Program-made: the position numbers and the translations under genes | The notes under the pieces: generated by a model | What the model saw: only the letters and a program-made list of their open reading frames with translations | The model's database searches: none | What the model was told of the DNA's origin: nothing | Origin: Globisporangium splendens | Lineage: Eukaryota; Oomycota; Peronosporomycetes; Pythiales; Pythiaceae | Assembly: GCA_006386115.1 (NCBI GenBank) | Contig: VFIW01000088.1 | Span: 1 to 64,000 of the forward strand | Direction of reading: 5' to 3' | DNA length: 64,000 nt | Shown here: positions 49,726 through 60,655 of the stretch, piece by piece | How positions within the stretch are numbered: the first letter of the stretch is position 1 | Layout of the letters: every line of letters begins with the position of its first letter

Positions 49726-51369
49726 ATGGACAACACCATCTACGATCTCGGAGGTGGGGCACAGCACGGCCCTAGACGGTCCAAGGAGCTTGCTGGTGAC
49801 ATGCGCGACGGATGGCGGGCAACGATGCAACAAACACCGTGCGATCCAGCCCTCATTCGAGCATTCATTGCATCCCTGACGCGCCACGATCCGGGTCTGG
49901 ACATGAGTTGTATCGTCGCAGAGATCTCAGAAGAAGAGGCTCGGTGCGCAGTGTGGAAGTGTCAGCGAGAAAAAACACAAGGACCGGATGAGCTAGGCAA
50001 CGACTGGTGCCGAGATCACGCGGAGAAGGTGACTCCTCTTCTCACGGACCTCTTCAACCTCTGGCTTCGCGGCATCGCTCTTCCCGACTCCTTTGGGAAC
50101 GCGACGGTACATTGTATTAAAAAGAGCCGTACTTCTTCCACCCCGCTGGAGCACAGACCGGTAGCTCTACTGAACTCGGATTACAAGATCTTCGCCCGAA
50201 TCTTTGCAGTACGAATCCGTCCTCTGCTACCAAGACTAGTGAACGTGATGCAGGCCGGCTTTGTTCCTGGGCACTTGATATCCACAGTTACCGACACGTT
50301 GCTGGCTGCACAGAAGCGAGCCACCACAAACTCAGCTTTACGCAAAGCCATCGCGCTGCTCCTTGACTTTGCAAAGTCGCACAACTCGCTTGATCGTACT
50401 TTCCTCGCCGAAACGCTGAGATTCCTTGGTTTCCCTGAGGTCTCCGTCAGGTTGGTGATATCGCTACACGCGAACACGCGATCCCATTTCCAAGTCAATG
50501 GCTTCCTATCTACCCACATAAAGGTCGCATGTGGTATACGTCAGGGCTGTCCTTCGGCCCCGCACCTCTTCATCCTGGCACTCGAACTGCTGTACAAGAA
50601 AGTGGAGGCGGACCCGGAGCTGAATGGAGTGCAGGTCACCGACCACAGTGAAACAGGAACGGTCAAAGTCTGCGGATATGCTGATGATACAACGATATAC
50701 GTCCAGACGGCGAACGATATTCCTCGCGTACTTGCCATTTTGGATGGGTTTGGGGCCGCCTCCGGGCTCAAAGTCAATGTTCACAAGTCGGTGGCGCTCT
50801 CTCTGGCAGCTTAGACTACGATCGAGTTACAGGAAACGTGTGGTATGGCTCCGGTGGAGAAGCATAGCCACTGCAGGTATCTCGGGATCCAAGTTGGCCA
50901 AAGCTCGAACTCCGAGGCGAATTGGGCTAAATGTGAACAGTTTTTGAACGCAAACCTCCAGCTGGCACGAGTGAAGACCATGTCAGTATCACAATGTGCC
51001 GTGATAGCGAGGGCTGTCGCTATCCCGAAGGCGCTGTACATAGTACGGCATGAGTGGCCGACGCTGACGGTAGTGACGCGACTACAGCAGATGATCAAGC
51101 GCTTCGTATGGGACGTCAGAGAAGGCAAGAACGCGCGAGCGTGGCTATCCGATGAACAGGCAGAGCTCCCAACGAAGAAAGGAGGTATTGGCATGCCGAA
51201 CATGAAACAAGAACTGCTTACCTTAGCACCCATTACGGTGGCGAGAGGGGCAGCGGATGCAGACGCTTTTGGCAGAGCACTGGGGGGATGTTCTGCTCAC
51301 GGTCGGTCAAAAAGGCACTGCTGGCGCCCTTCACTACATCACACCTCAGTGAACCTCATCGCGACATGA
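49726..51369 (+). pseudogene. LINE2 reverse transcriptase
   Basis: The frame 49726-50814 contains the LINE RT motifs in order: TQGPDELGNDW, EHRPVALLNSDYKIFARIF, QAGFVPGHLIST, LLLDFAKSHNSLDRTFL (His where Tyr is usual), CGIRQGCPSAPHLF and the catalytic GYADDTTIYV. A TAG at 50812-50814 interrupts the same frame, which continues as 50845-51369 with the thumb region (YLGIQVGQSSNSEANW, IPKALYIVRHEWP, KRFVWDVREGK, GGIGMPNMKQE). The mirror copy has the same TAG. Confidence 0.8.
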
Positions 51370-51418
51370 CCAAAACCAGTACGACGCCACCCTGTGGGAG
51401 ACAGAAACAAGTATACTG

Positions 51419-52596
51419 GTGAACGCGCAAACGGCCCCGCTCACCGACTTGGAGAAAGCAGAGGTGTGCCGCGTTTCACAGTCGTTCCTGCCGACGCTGC
51501 GGACTGCTGCCTGGAGCGGATCCAGCCTCACCGTGAACCTGGAGACCAAACTGGATGAGAAATTACGCAATTACCTGCTATCGTGGCGCAGATCGAACGG
51601 TCCTTTTTGTGCTGAATGGCTACAATACGCATCAGTCGACACATCCTCATGGCTGCTTGATCGCAGCGGGAAGCCCTATCGCCTCGCGACGACATCGGCT
51701 CTTGTGAAAGGATGCGAACGGCTAGGTGACCTTGTCGACTGGACATGAAGAAGCAAAGGTGTCGTCACTTTCAGGAAACTCACCGGCTCAGCATCTCCGC
51801 CAGGTCCGGCGAGACGCGCTTTTGAGAGGTTATGCTCGGCTCTCTTGTACAACTACCCGGAACTGCTGTACCGACCGCACCACGAGCAGCTGCTGCGATC
51901 CACAACTCCAGAGATTCAACAACATCACGAATGGACTCTGGAAACTGACTCGACAATGCTGGTGCACATGGACACACACGAAGAGGGCCAGACACAAGAT
52001 CACCACTATGAGTTCCTGTGATTTGGCAGCCTCCTCGGATTTAGGGAACAAGAAAGTGAGCGTCTACGCGCATTCAACACTCTCGAGATTTGTTCAAATC
52101 TGGGGCGGAGAGGCCAGATGGAAACCAAATCGAAAACAGTACCACAAGTACGTGTCGACCAAGCGGCGAGAGTCAGGGCTCGCGGCCCGAGACCGCGCGC
52201 TGTTTGCTCAGGAGGTGGCAGAGTCCGGTGTCAACAGAGGGCTGGGCCAACTGAAGTGGCAAGACGTCCAGAGAATCCCAGGACTCAACACTTACGCCAC
52301 GCAAACATTGTTCAGATTGAAGGCAAACAAAATACCTCTGTGGAACAGAAACGACAACAGCACTGGATGCCCACATCTGCAGTGCTCAAATATTCGGCAC
52401 GCCACGTCGCAACACATCTTCTGGGACTGCTCCACAGCGCAGGCAGCGTGGTCAAGCTTGCTTCGGCGCTGCAAAAAAGTGAGCATCCGAGCAACTGACG
52501 ATCTCCAGCTATGGCTCTTCAGCTTAGAGCTCCCCGACACTCCAAGTGCCGCGTGGCAGGCGATTGAGACGAAAATTACGGCCCAGGAGCAGGAGT

Positions 52597-52632
<36 letters not shown>

Positions 52633-53018
52633 TCGACCACTGCAAAGACAAGTTATACCCTGTGGCGCATTTACTTTGGAGGCATACAGTGGCTGTTACC
52701 ATCCATGGTATCTGGGGAGCTCGACTACGGAGACTTGATGGACGATCCCAGTCGGACCGCGCGGACTCTGTAATACTGATTGTGGCGCTTCACAACAGAC
52801 TGCATAGTCTCCGTCGGTTAATGGAATGCCACAACGACAGCTCCAAGTATTCAGTATACACTCGAGTCCTCAGAGCGTACGTTGACACACTTCTAGATCC
52901 AGAACTCATCCCCTCGTCACACATCCAACCGAGACGAGTACGGCCAAAGAATTCTTCATCCTGTTCTTCGACGGAGGCTCCAGGGGCAACCCAGGGTCAA
53001 GAGGGTCTGGTGCGGTGA
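51419..53018 (+). pseudogene. LINE2 ORF2 C-terminal region
   Basis: Frames 51419-51748 and 51726-52598 carry the linker and the Cys/His segment typical of this position (CPHLQCSNIRHATSQHIFWDC). The latter frame ends at a TAG inside a CAGGAG repeat, and the same register continues as 52662-53018. Frameshift near 51730. Confidence 0.7.
52584..52631. repeat. CAGGAG hexanucleotide array, 8 units
   Basis: The third unit is TAGGAG and creates an in-frame stop. The mirror copy (61649-61684) has 6 units with the same variant unit, which accounts for the 12-base shift in mirror spacing beyond this point. Confidence 0.9.
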
Positions 53019-53581
53019 TAGTGCGAGTGCAAACAGACAATCATACAGCAGAGATTCTCTGGGTAGCCAGTATGGCGTACAGACATCCCAGCACGACCAA
53101 CAACGCAGCGGAGTATCGGGGACTCGTGCACGGACTTCGACACGCTCAGGCAGCGAGGCTGCATCCACTCCACGTTGTTGGGGATAGTGCCATGGTCATC
53201 TCCCAGCAACGGTGCCACAGACCGCCGAAGAACACACGCCTGCTCCAACTGTATCATAAGGCGCGCAGAATCGCGGATGTCATTGGGGTCAAAAGCTGGG
53301 CGCATCATTACAGGGAATTCAACAAAATGGCCGACCGCGCAGCGAACGTCGCAATGGACACGCAGACATCACAGCAAGTGGCAGCAGCCTATCATCGCGA
53401 GGTTCTCATCACGGTGACCCAATTCCTTGACAACAACGTTCTACATCGGCTATCGGTGCGACCTGGAGGGTATGAACAGCAGTGGCGATTTCCAACCACC
53501 GAGGCAGAACAAGCACAACAACTACAGCGTCACATCCACTTGGTAGTCAGAACAGCCAGCGCAGCGCCTTCGGCGCTGTAA
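52940..53581 (+). pseudogene. LINE2 RNase H
   Basis: The frame open from about 52940 contains ILFFDGGSRGNPGSRGSG, TNNAAEYRGLVHGL, VVGDSAMVISQQ and FNKMADRAANVAM, i.e. the D-E-D-D type RNase H signature, and ends TAA at 53579-53581 region. It lies in a different register from the preceding Cys/His frame. Confidence 0.8.
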
Positions 53582-53660
53582 CCAACGGCCTCCTCCGAGT
53601 CGAAGCCACTCAGGTAGCGTAGACAACGAGTACGGACATTGTAGGTCTCACGAAGTACCT

Positions 53661-55770
53661 TAATATACCTCACCTTCATCAAAACATAGAGCAACTTCGG
53701 GACGATGACAGCACGGACAATGTCTGCACGCTGTTCTGGTGTGTGGGCTTTGGCAGTAGCCAGCCCTATCCTGGTTTTAACAGCTGCTACACATCGTTCC
53801 CAGTTGTCTGTTCCGCGTCCGTACTACCGACGCGTATCCCCTAGGTAGCGACAAAAGGCTGCCACACTGAGAAATGATATTTCACAGACCAGGTGGGAGC
53901 CTTCAGGACCTCACAGCTAATGCCACTCCGATAGTTTTCTCTACATTGACACGAAGGCCAGAGGCATCGCCAAACAACCTCAGCTCCTTGACTGCCTCCT
54001 CAATATCGCTTGGATGACGAAGATAAACCCCCCACAGCCGTGTCATCTGCATAGCCACCAATCCTAAGCTCACTTGTTCTTCCCCCTGCCTAGAGAGTGA
54101 TACCGGTTAATTTAGTGCTGTTCTCCATTACACGATAGAGCGGGTCTAGCGCAAGTATGAACAGAAGAGGTGCGAGAGGACACCCTTGACGAATTCCGCA
54201 TGTAACGTTAATTACGGCTGAGTGATAACCATTAACCAAGAGACGACAGGTGGTGGCAGTATGTAGCTTTTCCACCATCAGGCAGAATAAATCTGGGAAT
54301 CCATAATGTCGCAATACAGCTTTGAGATATCCACGGTCGAGAGAGTCGTAAGCCTTCGCAAAACCCAGCAATTGTGCAAGGCTGTCAAGTTGTTCATCAT
54401 CTTGATTCACCATTCGCTGAGCAGCACGGAAGGTATCAACCGCGGTATGTATGCTCCTATTTGGAACAAAGCCGGCTTGAAGGGGGTAGATCAGTATGGT
54501 CAGCTTGCACCACATTCGTGTGAAGATTCTGGTAAAAATCTTGTAGTCCGAGTTTAACAAAGTTATAGGTCGATGTCCCAAGGGAGTCGCGGCCGTGCTG
54601 GACATTTTGAGGCAAAATATATCTGCCTCCACAAACGACTTGGGGAAAACTGGGCTCTTCATCCATCCATTAAATAGCTAGGGACAATTACCTCCACATA
54701 GTCACGATATCAGTCGTTACCTAGGCCGTCGGGACCTGCTGCCTTCCCACGTTTGCATCGTTTGACGGCTGTCAGGACTTCCTCTTCACCAACAGGATCA
54801 CTCAGATCGGACAAAAAGGCAGCGTGGTGCGTTGGAGGGAGCTGCTTTAAGCACGCGGTGATGTCGCTGTGTTTCATCGCCTTTTGTTGCATAACGGGTT
54901 TTCATCCACCCGCCATCACGTTCACAAGTTTTTCAGGTTGAGCAGGGCCAAACCGTCGCTCTTCACCCAGGCAATAAATTGTATTATCCAGGAATTTCGT
55001 TGAGATGCGTCGGAAAAAAGCCTTGGCCGATTTCGTCGGTGCAGACAGATGTGAACGCAGAAGCCTGCGAGCCTTAGAATCCTGCCACTGCACCTTGCAG
55101 GTCGCTACATTCTCTCGAATCTGGCGTTCTGTTGCTGAAAGGGTTGTGGACACGCTTGGGGTTCGTACATGCTTCGAATCTTGCTTTAAAGTAGCCGATG
55201 TAACCACACGAAGACGATCGTGTAGACGCCGCAATTTTTGCATGTATGAGTCCACTAGCTTAATTTTGCACACGCGTTTTGGTCCCAGATAGTCCTTTTT
55301 TATAGCACTCTTGAATCCATCCCAGTACGTCGCAACTGTCGTAGCGGTCTGGACGTCAATGGCCGGTGTATTCCCCCGTTCGCCTTCTAACTTGTCTTGC
55401 AGTTGCTGGAGGCGTTGTTTCGTCACAATATCTGCTGCTGCATAGGCATAGTCAGGGAGAGGATAACACCGGGGTGGTCTCCGTATTTTGATCCGGTGGC
55501 ACGGATGTGCGAGTCTAAGAGAGACCCCGTTATGATCAGAAAGCGGGCCGTAAACTACTTGAGACACAGCTCGGACCCATTGTGGTGCTTCGTTATTACA
55601 TACCACCTGTCCAAACGGCTCGATGCATGTCCTCCGCTCGGTCATATTGCCACCGCCCATTCTGACAGAGTATCTTCACGAAATTCAGCATCTTCAGCCT
55701 TACTTTTTGTGAGTCAAACCGTTACTAAGCTCGATCTAGGCGAACCTGTAAACACCCTAACGACTCTGGA
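53661..55770 (-). pseudogene. LINE3, 5'-truncated, left copy
   Basis: Frame 55660-54902 carries the end of the endonuclease (YGPLSDHNGVSLRL) and the linker (AKAFFRRISTKFLDNTIY). 54892-54710 carries KRGKAAGPDGLGND. 54662-54090 carries RT (GHRPITLLNSDYKIF, QAGFVPNRSIHTAVD, LLGFAKAYDSLDRGYL, CGIRQGCPLAPLLF). The catalytic YADD follows near 54045 after a stop. It is tail to tail with LINE2 at about 53660 and starts directly beside the secreted-protein cassette. Stops at 54898, 54710 and 54090 make it inactive. Confidence 0.8.
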
Positions 55771-55991
55771 AACGTAAATTTCCGTGTGATGATGCTCGTC
55801 CTTGCTCTAGCGTAACTTAAAAAGTGAGTTTATTGAGGAAAAATACAGCTGGCTGCAGGTTCTAGTTCGTCGAAAATGACTACGTCTAGGTCTAACTACT
55901 CAACTATATGCTCGCTTGGTACTGCAGTGGACAGTCCATCCACAGAAGTTGATGGTGACTTGAAATGCAATATCAACCTTCACTCACTCGT

Positions 55992-56384
55992 TTACTTAAC
56001 GCAACGGACTGCTCCTGCAACCTGGCAATTTTCCACCACGTATTTCGCTCCACCAGCACATGTGCCTTGAGCAATCTTCCCGCGACCCATATTGGTATTG
56101 GAGTTTGGCACTCTCCAGTATCGCACCCATCCGCCAGACGAACCGATGCTCTCAATCATGTAACCATCGTTTCCCTTCATTACAGTGGCTTGGATCTTCT
56201 CCGCCATGTCTCTCACGCAGTTTGACGATGTTGTCCCGATCCAACAAGCAACCTGGTTGCAGTTTTTAGCCGCATTAGGATTGAGCGCGTTGCCAATAAT
56301 AGTCCCAGCCTGCCCTTGCGCGTCTACCTCGATGTTGGTGGCGGCAGCAGCTAGAAGAAAACTCAAAATCACTTTCTTGATCAT
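55992..56384 (-). CDS. Small secreted six-cysteine protein 3
   Basis: 130 residues from ATG 56384-56382. The signal peptide is the same apart from TNIEVDA. The mature N-terminus differs from genes 1 and 2 (GQAGTIIGNALNPNAAKNC), followed by the conserved CNQVACWIG, then TTSSNCVRDMAEK, the invariant SSGGWVRYWRV, a variable NSNTNMGRGKIAQ loop and AKYVVENCQVAGAVRC. All six cysteines are kept. TTTATT at 55829-55834 gives AATAAA on this strand. Substitutions cluster in the mature domain, while signal peptide and untranslated flanks are nearly unchanged. Confidence 0.75.
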   Translation of the reverse strand: MIKKVILSFLLAAAATNIEVDAQGQAGTIIGNALNPNAAKNCNQVACWIGTTSSNCVRDMAEKIQATVMKGNDGYMIESIGSSGGWVRYWRVPNSNTNMGRGKIAQGTCAGGAKYVVENCQVAGAVRCVK

Positions 56385-56574
56385 ATTGGAGAGAGGTGGT
56401 TCTTGTTCCTTGGAGCTTTTGGTCTTGTGGCCTTGATGGAGTTTCCAATAATGAGACTGGAAGCGAAAGGCACGACGGTATCTGTACTGTGTATCTATCA
56501 GTGTGCGTTCTTTTGTAATCGGAGACCACAACATACAGTAGTACGAATGAATTGCGGCACGATCTGTTTTTCAT

Positions 56575-56775
56575 ATGAGATATGCGGAAAGCAATCACCG
56601 CGGAAACTTCGATAGTACCAAGTGGGTGGACATAGAAATCGTGTATGGCAGCGCTTTCTTTCCGCAAAGTGTCGGTTTACCCCAGTTCAAACAGCAGATC
56701 CCAGTGGGTAGGAGCCCACAAAACGATGTGATATCGTTCGGACAGCAAAAGGACAGCAAAAGCTGTCTCTGCTAA
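56575..56775 (+). pseudogene. Truncated ORF-X copy, unit 2
   Basis: Same as 45511-45711, shifted by 11064, cut at the end of the palindrome arm. Confidence 0.5.
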
Positions 56776-57509
56776 AGAAAAGACTAGAGTTGAGGACACA
56801 ACTCCGTTTCTTCGAACTTCCAATTCAAATCTTCCTTTTGTCTCACCTTTCTCTCTCAGCCATCCAACTGCCCATCCATCCAGCAATAAGACTTCTCGAC
56901 AATAGTGTCTATGCGATTGAGGTGTTGGAGCATGGAATCTTCATCACTGTTCACATCTTTAAAATCCTAGCACTTGATCCTGTGTGCATGGACAGCACGC
57001 TGCAAATAGTACTGGAGCGTCGCACTATGCTATTAGTAGGTGGGGGTTGGGGGTAAAGATTACCGGAGTTATTAAAGTTAGGACTTTCCTTTCTGAAGCA
57101 GCATATCAGGAAGATCGAATCGAGATCGGCTTTGGATTTGAACGTGGCCACGTTCACTCATTCCGAGTTGACAGCACCAGTAACATGACCTATCAAACGA
57201 AACTCCACAAAAAGAAAGCGAACACGGTCGTTCAGCGCAGACTGGCTAGTATACTGAACACTCATTCAGGCAGCACGCAAATTAATCAAACACACTGATA
57301 ATTTTTGTACCCTCTGTTGATGTACATATACGTTGAAGTACACTTTTCAGTTAGTTGCAGCATGTGAGACATAGGTAGGTGTCTCGCGATCGTCACAACA
57401 CATGGCAAGGGACAAGTACGCTGTTCCAAGCATCCTCAACCCTACGGTAATCTTTTCGCCGGTAGAGACAGCTTCCCCATCGGCAAAGTGCAAATCGTCG
57501 TCATCATCT
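56748..57509. other. Unique centre of IR3
   Basis: Direct copy of 45684-46445, with the same partial open stretch (QEDRIEIGFGFERGHVHSF) at about 57074-57298. No start or complete gene is seen. Confidence 0.5.
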
Positions 57510-57682
57510 TGCTGTCCGAACGATATCACATCGTTTTGTGGGCTCCTACCCACTGGGATCTGCTGTTTGAACTGGGGTAAACCGACACTTTGCGGAAAGA
57601 AAGCGCTGCCATACACAATTTCTATGTCCACCCACTTGGTACTATCGAAGTTTCCGCGGTGATTGCTTTCCGCATATCTCAT
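57347..57682 (-). CDS. ORF-X, unit 2 copy
   Basis: 111 residues, the same protein as 46283-46618, divergent from secreted-protein gene 4 with 190 bases between starts. Unrecognised. Confidence 0.4.
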   Translation of the reverse strand: MRYAESNHRGNFDSTKWVDIEIVYGSAFFPQSVGLPQFKQQIPVGRSPQNDVISFGQQDDDDDLHFADGEAVSTGEKITVGLRMLGTAYLSLAMCCDDRETPTYVSHAATN

Positions 57683-57872
57683 ATGAAAAACAGATCGTGC
57701 CGCAATTCATTCGTACTACTGTATGTTGTGGTCTCCGATTACAAAAGAACGCACACTGATAGATACACAGTACAGATACCGTCGTGCCTTTCGCTTCCAG
57801 TCTCATTATTGGAAACTCCATCAAGGCCACAAGACCAAAAGCTCCAAGGAACAAGAACCACCTCTCTCCAAT

Positions 57873-58283
57873 ATGATCAAGAAAGTGATTTTGAGTTTTC
57901 TTCTAGCTGCTGCCGCCACCAACACCGGGGTTGACGCGCAAGGAAAAGCGATTGCTAAAGCTGTGGGTGGGAACCTATTTGATTTGGCAACGGAGATCAT
58001 TTCGGGTTCTCCTGATCAGGTGACCTGCAGACAGGTTGCTTGTTGGATCGGGTCAACATCGCCAGACTGCGTTAGGGGTGCGGCGGATCTGCTTCAATTC
58101 CAGGGATTGAAGGGGCGCGATGCTTACAAGATTGAGAGCATCGGTTCGTCTGGCGGATGGGTGCGATACTGGAGAGTGCCAAATCCAAGAATGGGTCGCG
58201 GACAGATTAGTTGGGGCACATGTGACAATGGAGCGAAATACGTGATTGAAAATTGCCAGATTGCAGGATCAGTCAAGTGCTAA
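57873..58283 (+). CDS. Small secreted six-cysteine protein 4
   Basis: 136 residues from ATG 57873, six longer than its paralogues. The signal peptide differs by TNTGVDA. The mature N-terminus is unlike the others (KAIAKAVGGNLFDLATEII, then SPDQVTCRQVACWIG). STSPDCVRGAA is shared with genes 1 and 2, DLLQFQGLKGRDAYK is new, SSGGWVRYWRV is invariant, PNPRMGRGQISWGTC and AKYVIENCQIAGSVKC follow. Six cysteines are kept. AATAAA is at 58445-58450. Its partner across the palindrome is gene 3. Confidence 0.75.
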   Translation: MIKKVILSFLLAAAATNTGVDAQGKAIAKAVGGNLFDLATEIISGSPDQVTCRQVACWIGSTSPDCVRGAADLLQFQGLKGRDAYKIESIGSSGGWVRYWRVPNPRMGRGQISWGTCDNGAKYVIENCQIAGSVKC

Positions 58284-58509
58284 GTAAACGAGTGAGTGAA
58301 GGTTGATACTGCATTTCAAGTCACCATCAACTTCTGTGGATGGACTGTCCACTGCAGTACCAAGCGAGCATATAGTTGAGTAGTTAGACCTAGACGTAGT
58401 CATTTTCGACGAACTAGAACCTGCAGCCAGCTGTATTTTTCCTTAATAAACTCACTTTTTAAGTTACGCTAGAGCAAGGACGAGCATCATCACACGGAAA
58501 TTTACGTTT

Positions 58510-60655
58510 CCAGAGTCGTTAGGGTGTTTACAGGTTCGTCTAGATCGAGCTTAGTAACGGTTTGACTCACAAAAAGTAAGGCTGAAGATGCTGAATTTCG
58601 TGAAGATACTCTGTCAGAATGGGCGGTGGCAATATGACCGAGCGGAGGACATGCATCGAGCCGTTTGGACAGGTGGTATGTAATAACGAAGCACCACAAT
58701 GGGTCCGAGCTGTGTCTCAAGTAGTTTACGGCCCGCTTTCTGATCATAACGGGGTCTCTCTTAGACTCGCACATCCGTGCCACCGGATCAAAATACGGAG
58801 ACCACCCCGGTGTTATCCTCTCCCTGACTATGCCTATGCAGCAGCAGATATTGTGACGAAACAACGCCTCCAGCAACTGCAAGACAAGTTAGAAGGCGAA
58901 CGGGGGAATACACCGGCCATTGACGTCCAGACCGCTACGACAGTTGCGACGTACTGGGATGGATTCAAGAGTGCTATAAAAAAGGACTATCTGGGACCAA
59001 AACGCGTGTGCAAAATTAAGCTAGTGGACTCACACATGCAAAAATTGCGGCGTCTACACGATCGTCTTCGTGTGGTTACATCGGCTACTTTAAAGCAAGA
59101 TTCGAAGCATGTACGAACCCCAAGCGCGTCCACAACCCTTTCAGCAACAGAACGCCAGATTCGAGAGAATGTAGCGACCTGCAAGGCGCAGTGACAGGAT
59201 TCTAAGGCTCGCAGGCTTCTGCGTTCACATCTGTCTGCACCGACGAAATCGGCCAAGGCTTTTTTCCGACGCATCTCAACGAAATTCCTGGATAATACAA
59301 TTTATTGCCTGGGTGAAGAGCGACGGTTTGGCCCTGCTCAACCTGAAAAACTTGTGAACGTGATGGCGGGTGGATGAAAACCCGTTATGCAACAAAAGGC
59401 GATGAAACACAGCGACATCACCGCGTGCTTAAAGCAGCTCCCTCCAACGCACCACGCTGCCTTTTTGTCCGATCTGAGTGATCCTGTTGGTGAAGAGGAA
59501 GTCCTGACAGCCGTTAAACGATGCAAACGTGGGAAGGCAGCAGGTCCCGACGGCCTAGGTAACGACTGATATCGTGACTATGTGGAGGTAATTGTCCCTA
59601 GCTATTTAATGGATGGATGAAGAGCCCAGTTTTCCCCAAGTCGTTTGTGGAGGCAGATATATTTTGCCTCAAAATGTCCAGCACGGCCGCGACTCCCTTG
59701 GGACATCGACCTATAACTTTGTTAAACTCGGACTACAAGATTTTTACCAGAATCTTCACACGAATGTGGTGCAAGCTGACCACACTGATCTACCCCCTTC
59801 AAGCCGGCTTTGTTCCAAATAGGAGCATACATACCGCGGTTGATACCTTCCGTGCTGCTCAGCGAATGGTGAATCAAGATGATGAACAACTTGACAGCCT
59901 TGCACAATTGCTGGGTTTTGCGAAGGCTTACGACTCTCTCGACCGTGGATATCTCAAAGCTGTATTGCGACATTATGGATTCCCAGATTTATTCTGCCTG
60001 ATGGTGGAAAAGCTACATACTGCCACCACCTGTCGTCTCTTGGTTAATGGTTATCACTCAGCCGTAATTAACGTTACATGCGGAATTCGTCAAGGGTGTC
60101 CTCTCGCACCTCTTCTGTTCATACTTGCGCTAGACCCGCTCTATCGTGTAATGGAGAACAGCACTAAATTAACCGGTATCACTCTCTAGGCAGGGGGAAG
60201 AACAAGTGAGCTTAGGATTGGTGGCTATGCAGATGACACGGCTGTGGGGGGTTTATCTTCGTCATCCAAGCGATATTGAGGAGGCAGTCAAGGAGCTGAG
60301 GTTGTTTGGCGATGCCTCTGGCCTTCGTGTCAATGTAGAGAAAACTATCGGAGTGGCATTAGCTGTGAGGTCCTGAAGGCTCCCACCTGGTCTGTGAAAT
60401 ATCATTTCTCAGTGTGGCAGCCTTTTGTCGCTACCTAGGGGATACGCGTCGGTAGTACGGACGCGGAACAGACAACTGGGAACGATGTGTAGCAGCTGTT
60501 AAAACCAGGATAGGGCTGGCTACTGCCAAAGCCCACACACCAGAACAGCGTGCAGACATTGTCCGTGCTGTCATCGTCCCGAAGTTGCTCTATGTTTTGA
60601 TGAAGGTGAGGTATATTAAGGTACTTCGTGAGACCTACAATGTCCGTACTCGTTG
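58510..60655 (+). pseudogene. LINE3, right copy
   Basis: Mirror of 53661-55770. Frame 58619-59194 ends at TGA where the left copy has TGG (Trp), followed by 59387-59569 and the RT frame 59617-60189 (CGIRQGCPLAPLLF). GGYADDTAV lies at about 60220-60245 after a stop at 60187-60189. The last part ends in the thumb region (VIVPKLLYVLMKV). Inactive. Confidence 0.8.

Larger units (their letters stand above)
48280..53660 (+). mobile_element. LINE2, nearly full length, inactive
   Basis: EEP endonuclease, linker, RT, Cys/His region and RNase H occur in this order on the plus strand, with in-frame TAGs (near 48478, at 50812-50814 and in the repeat near 52598) and several frameshifts. The 3' noncoding part after 53581 ends near 53660, where LINE3 begins on the other strand. 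From 50267 on it is mirrored in IR3. Confidence 0.85.
55782..58498. repeat. Secreted-protein cassette, unit 2
   Basis: Equivalent to unit 1 (44712-47417), shifted by about 11064-11080. The spacer and 5' regions are almost identical to unit 1, whereas the mature coding parts of genes 3 and 4 differ from each other and from genes 1 and 2. Confidence 0.8.
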
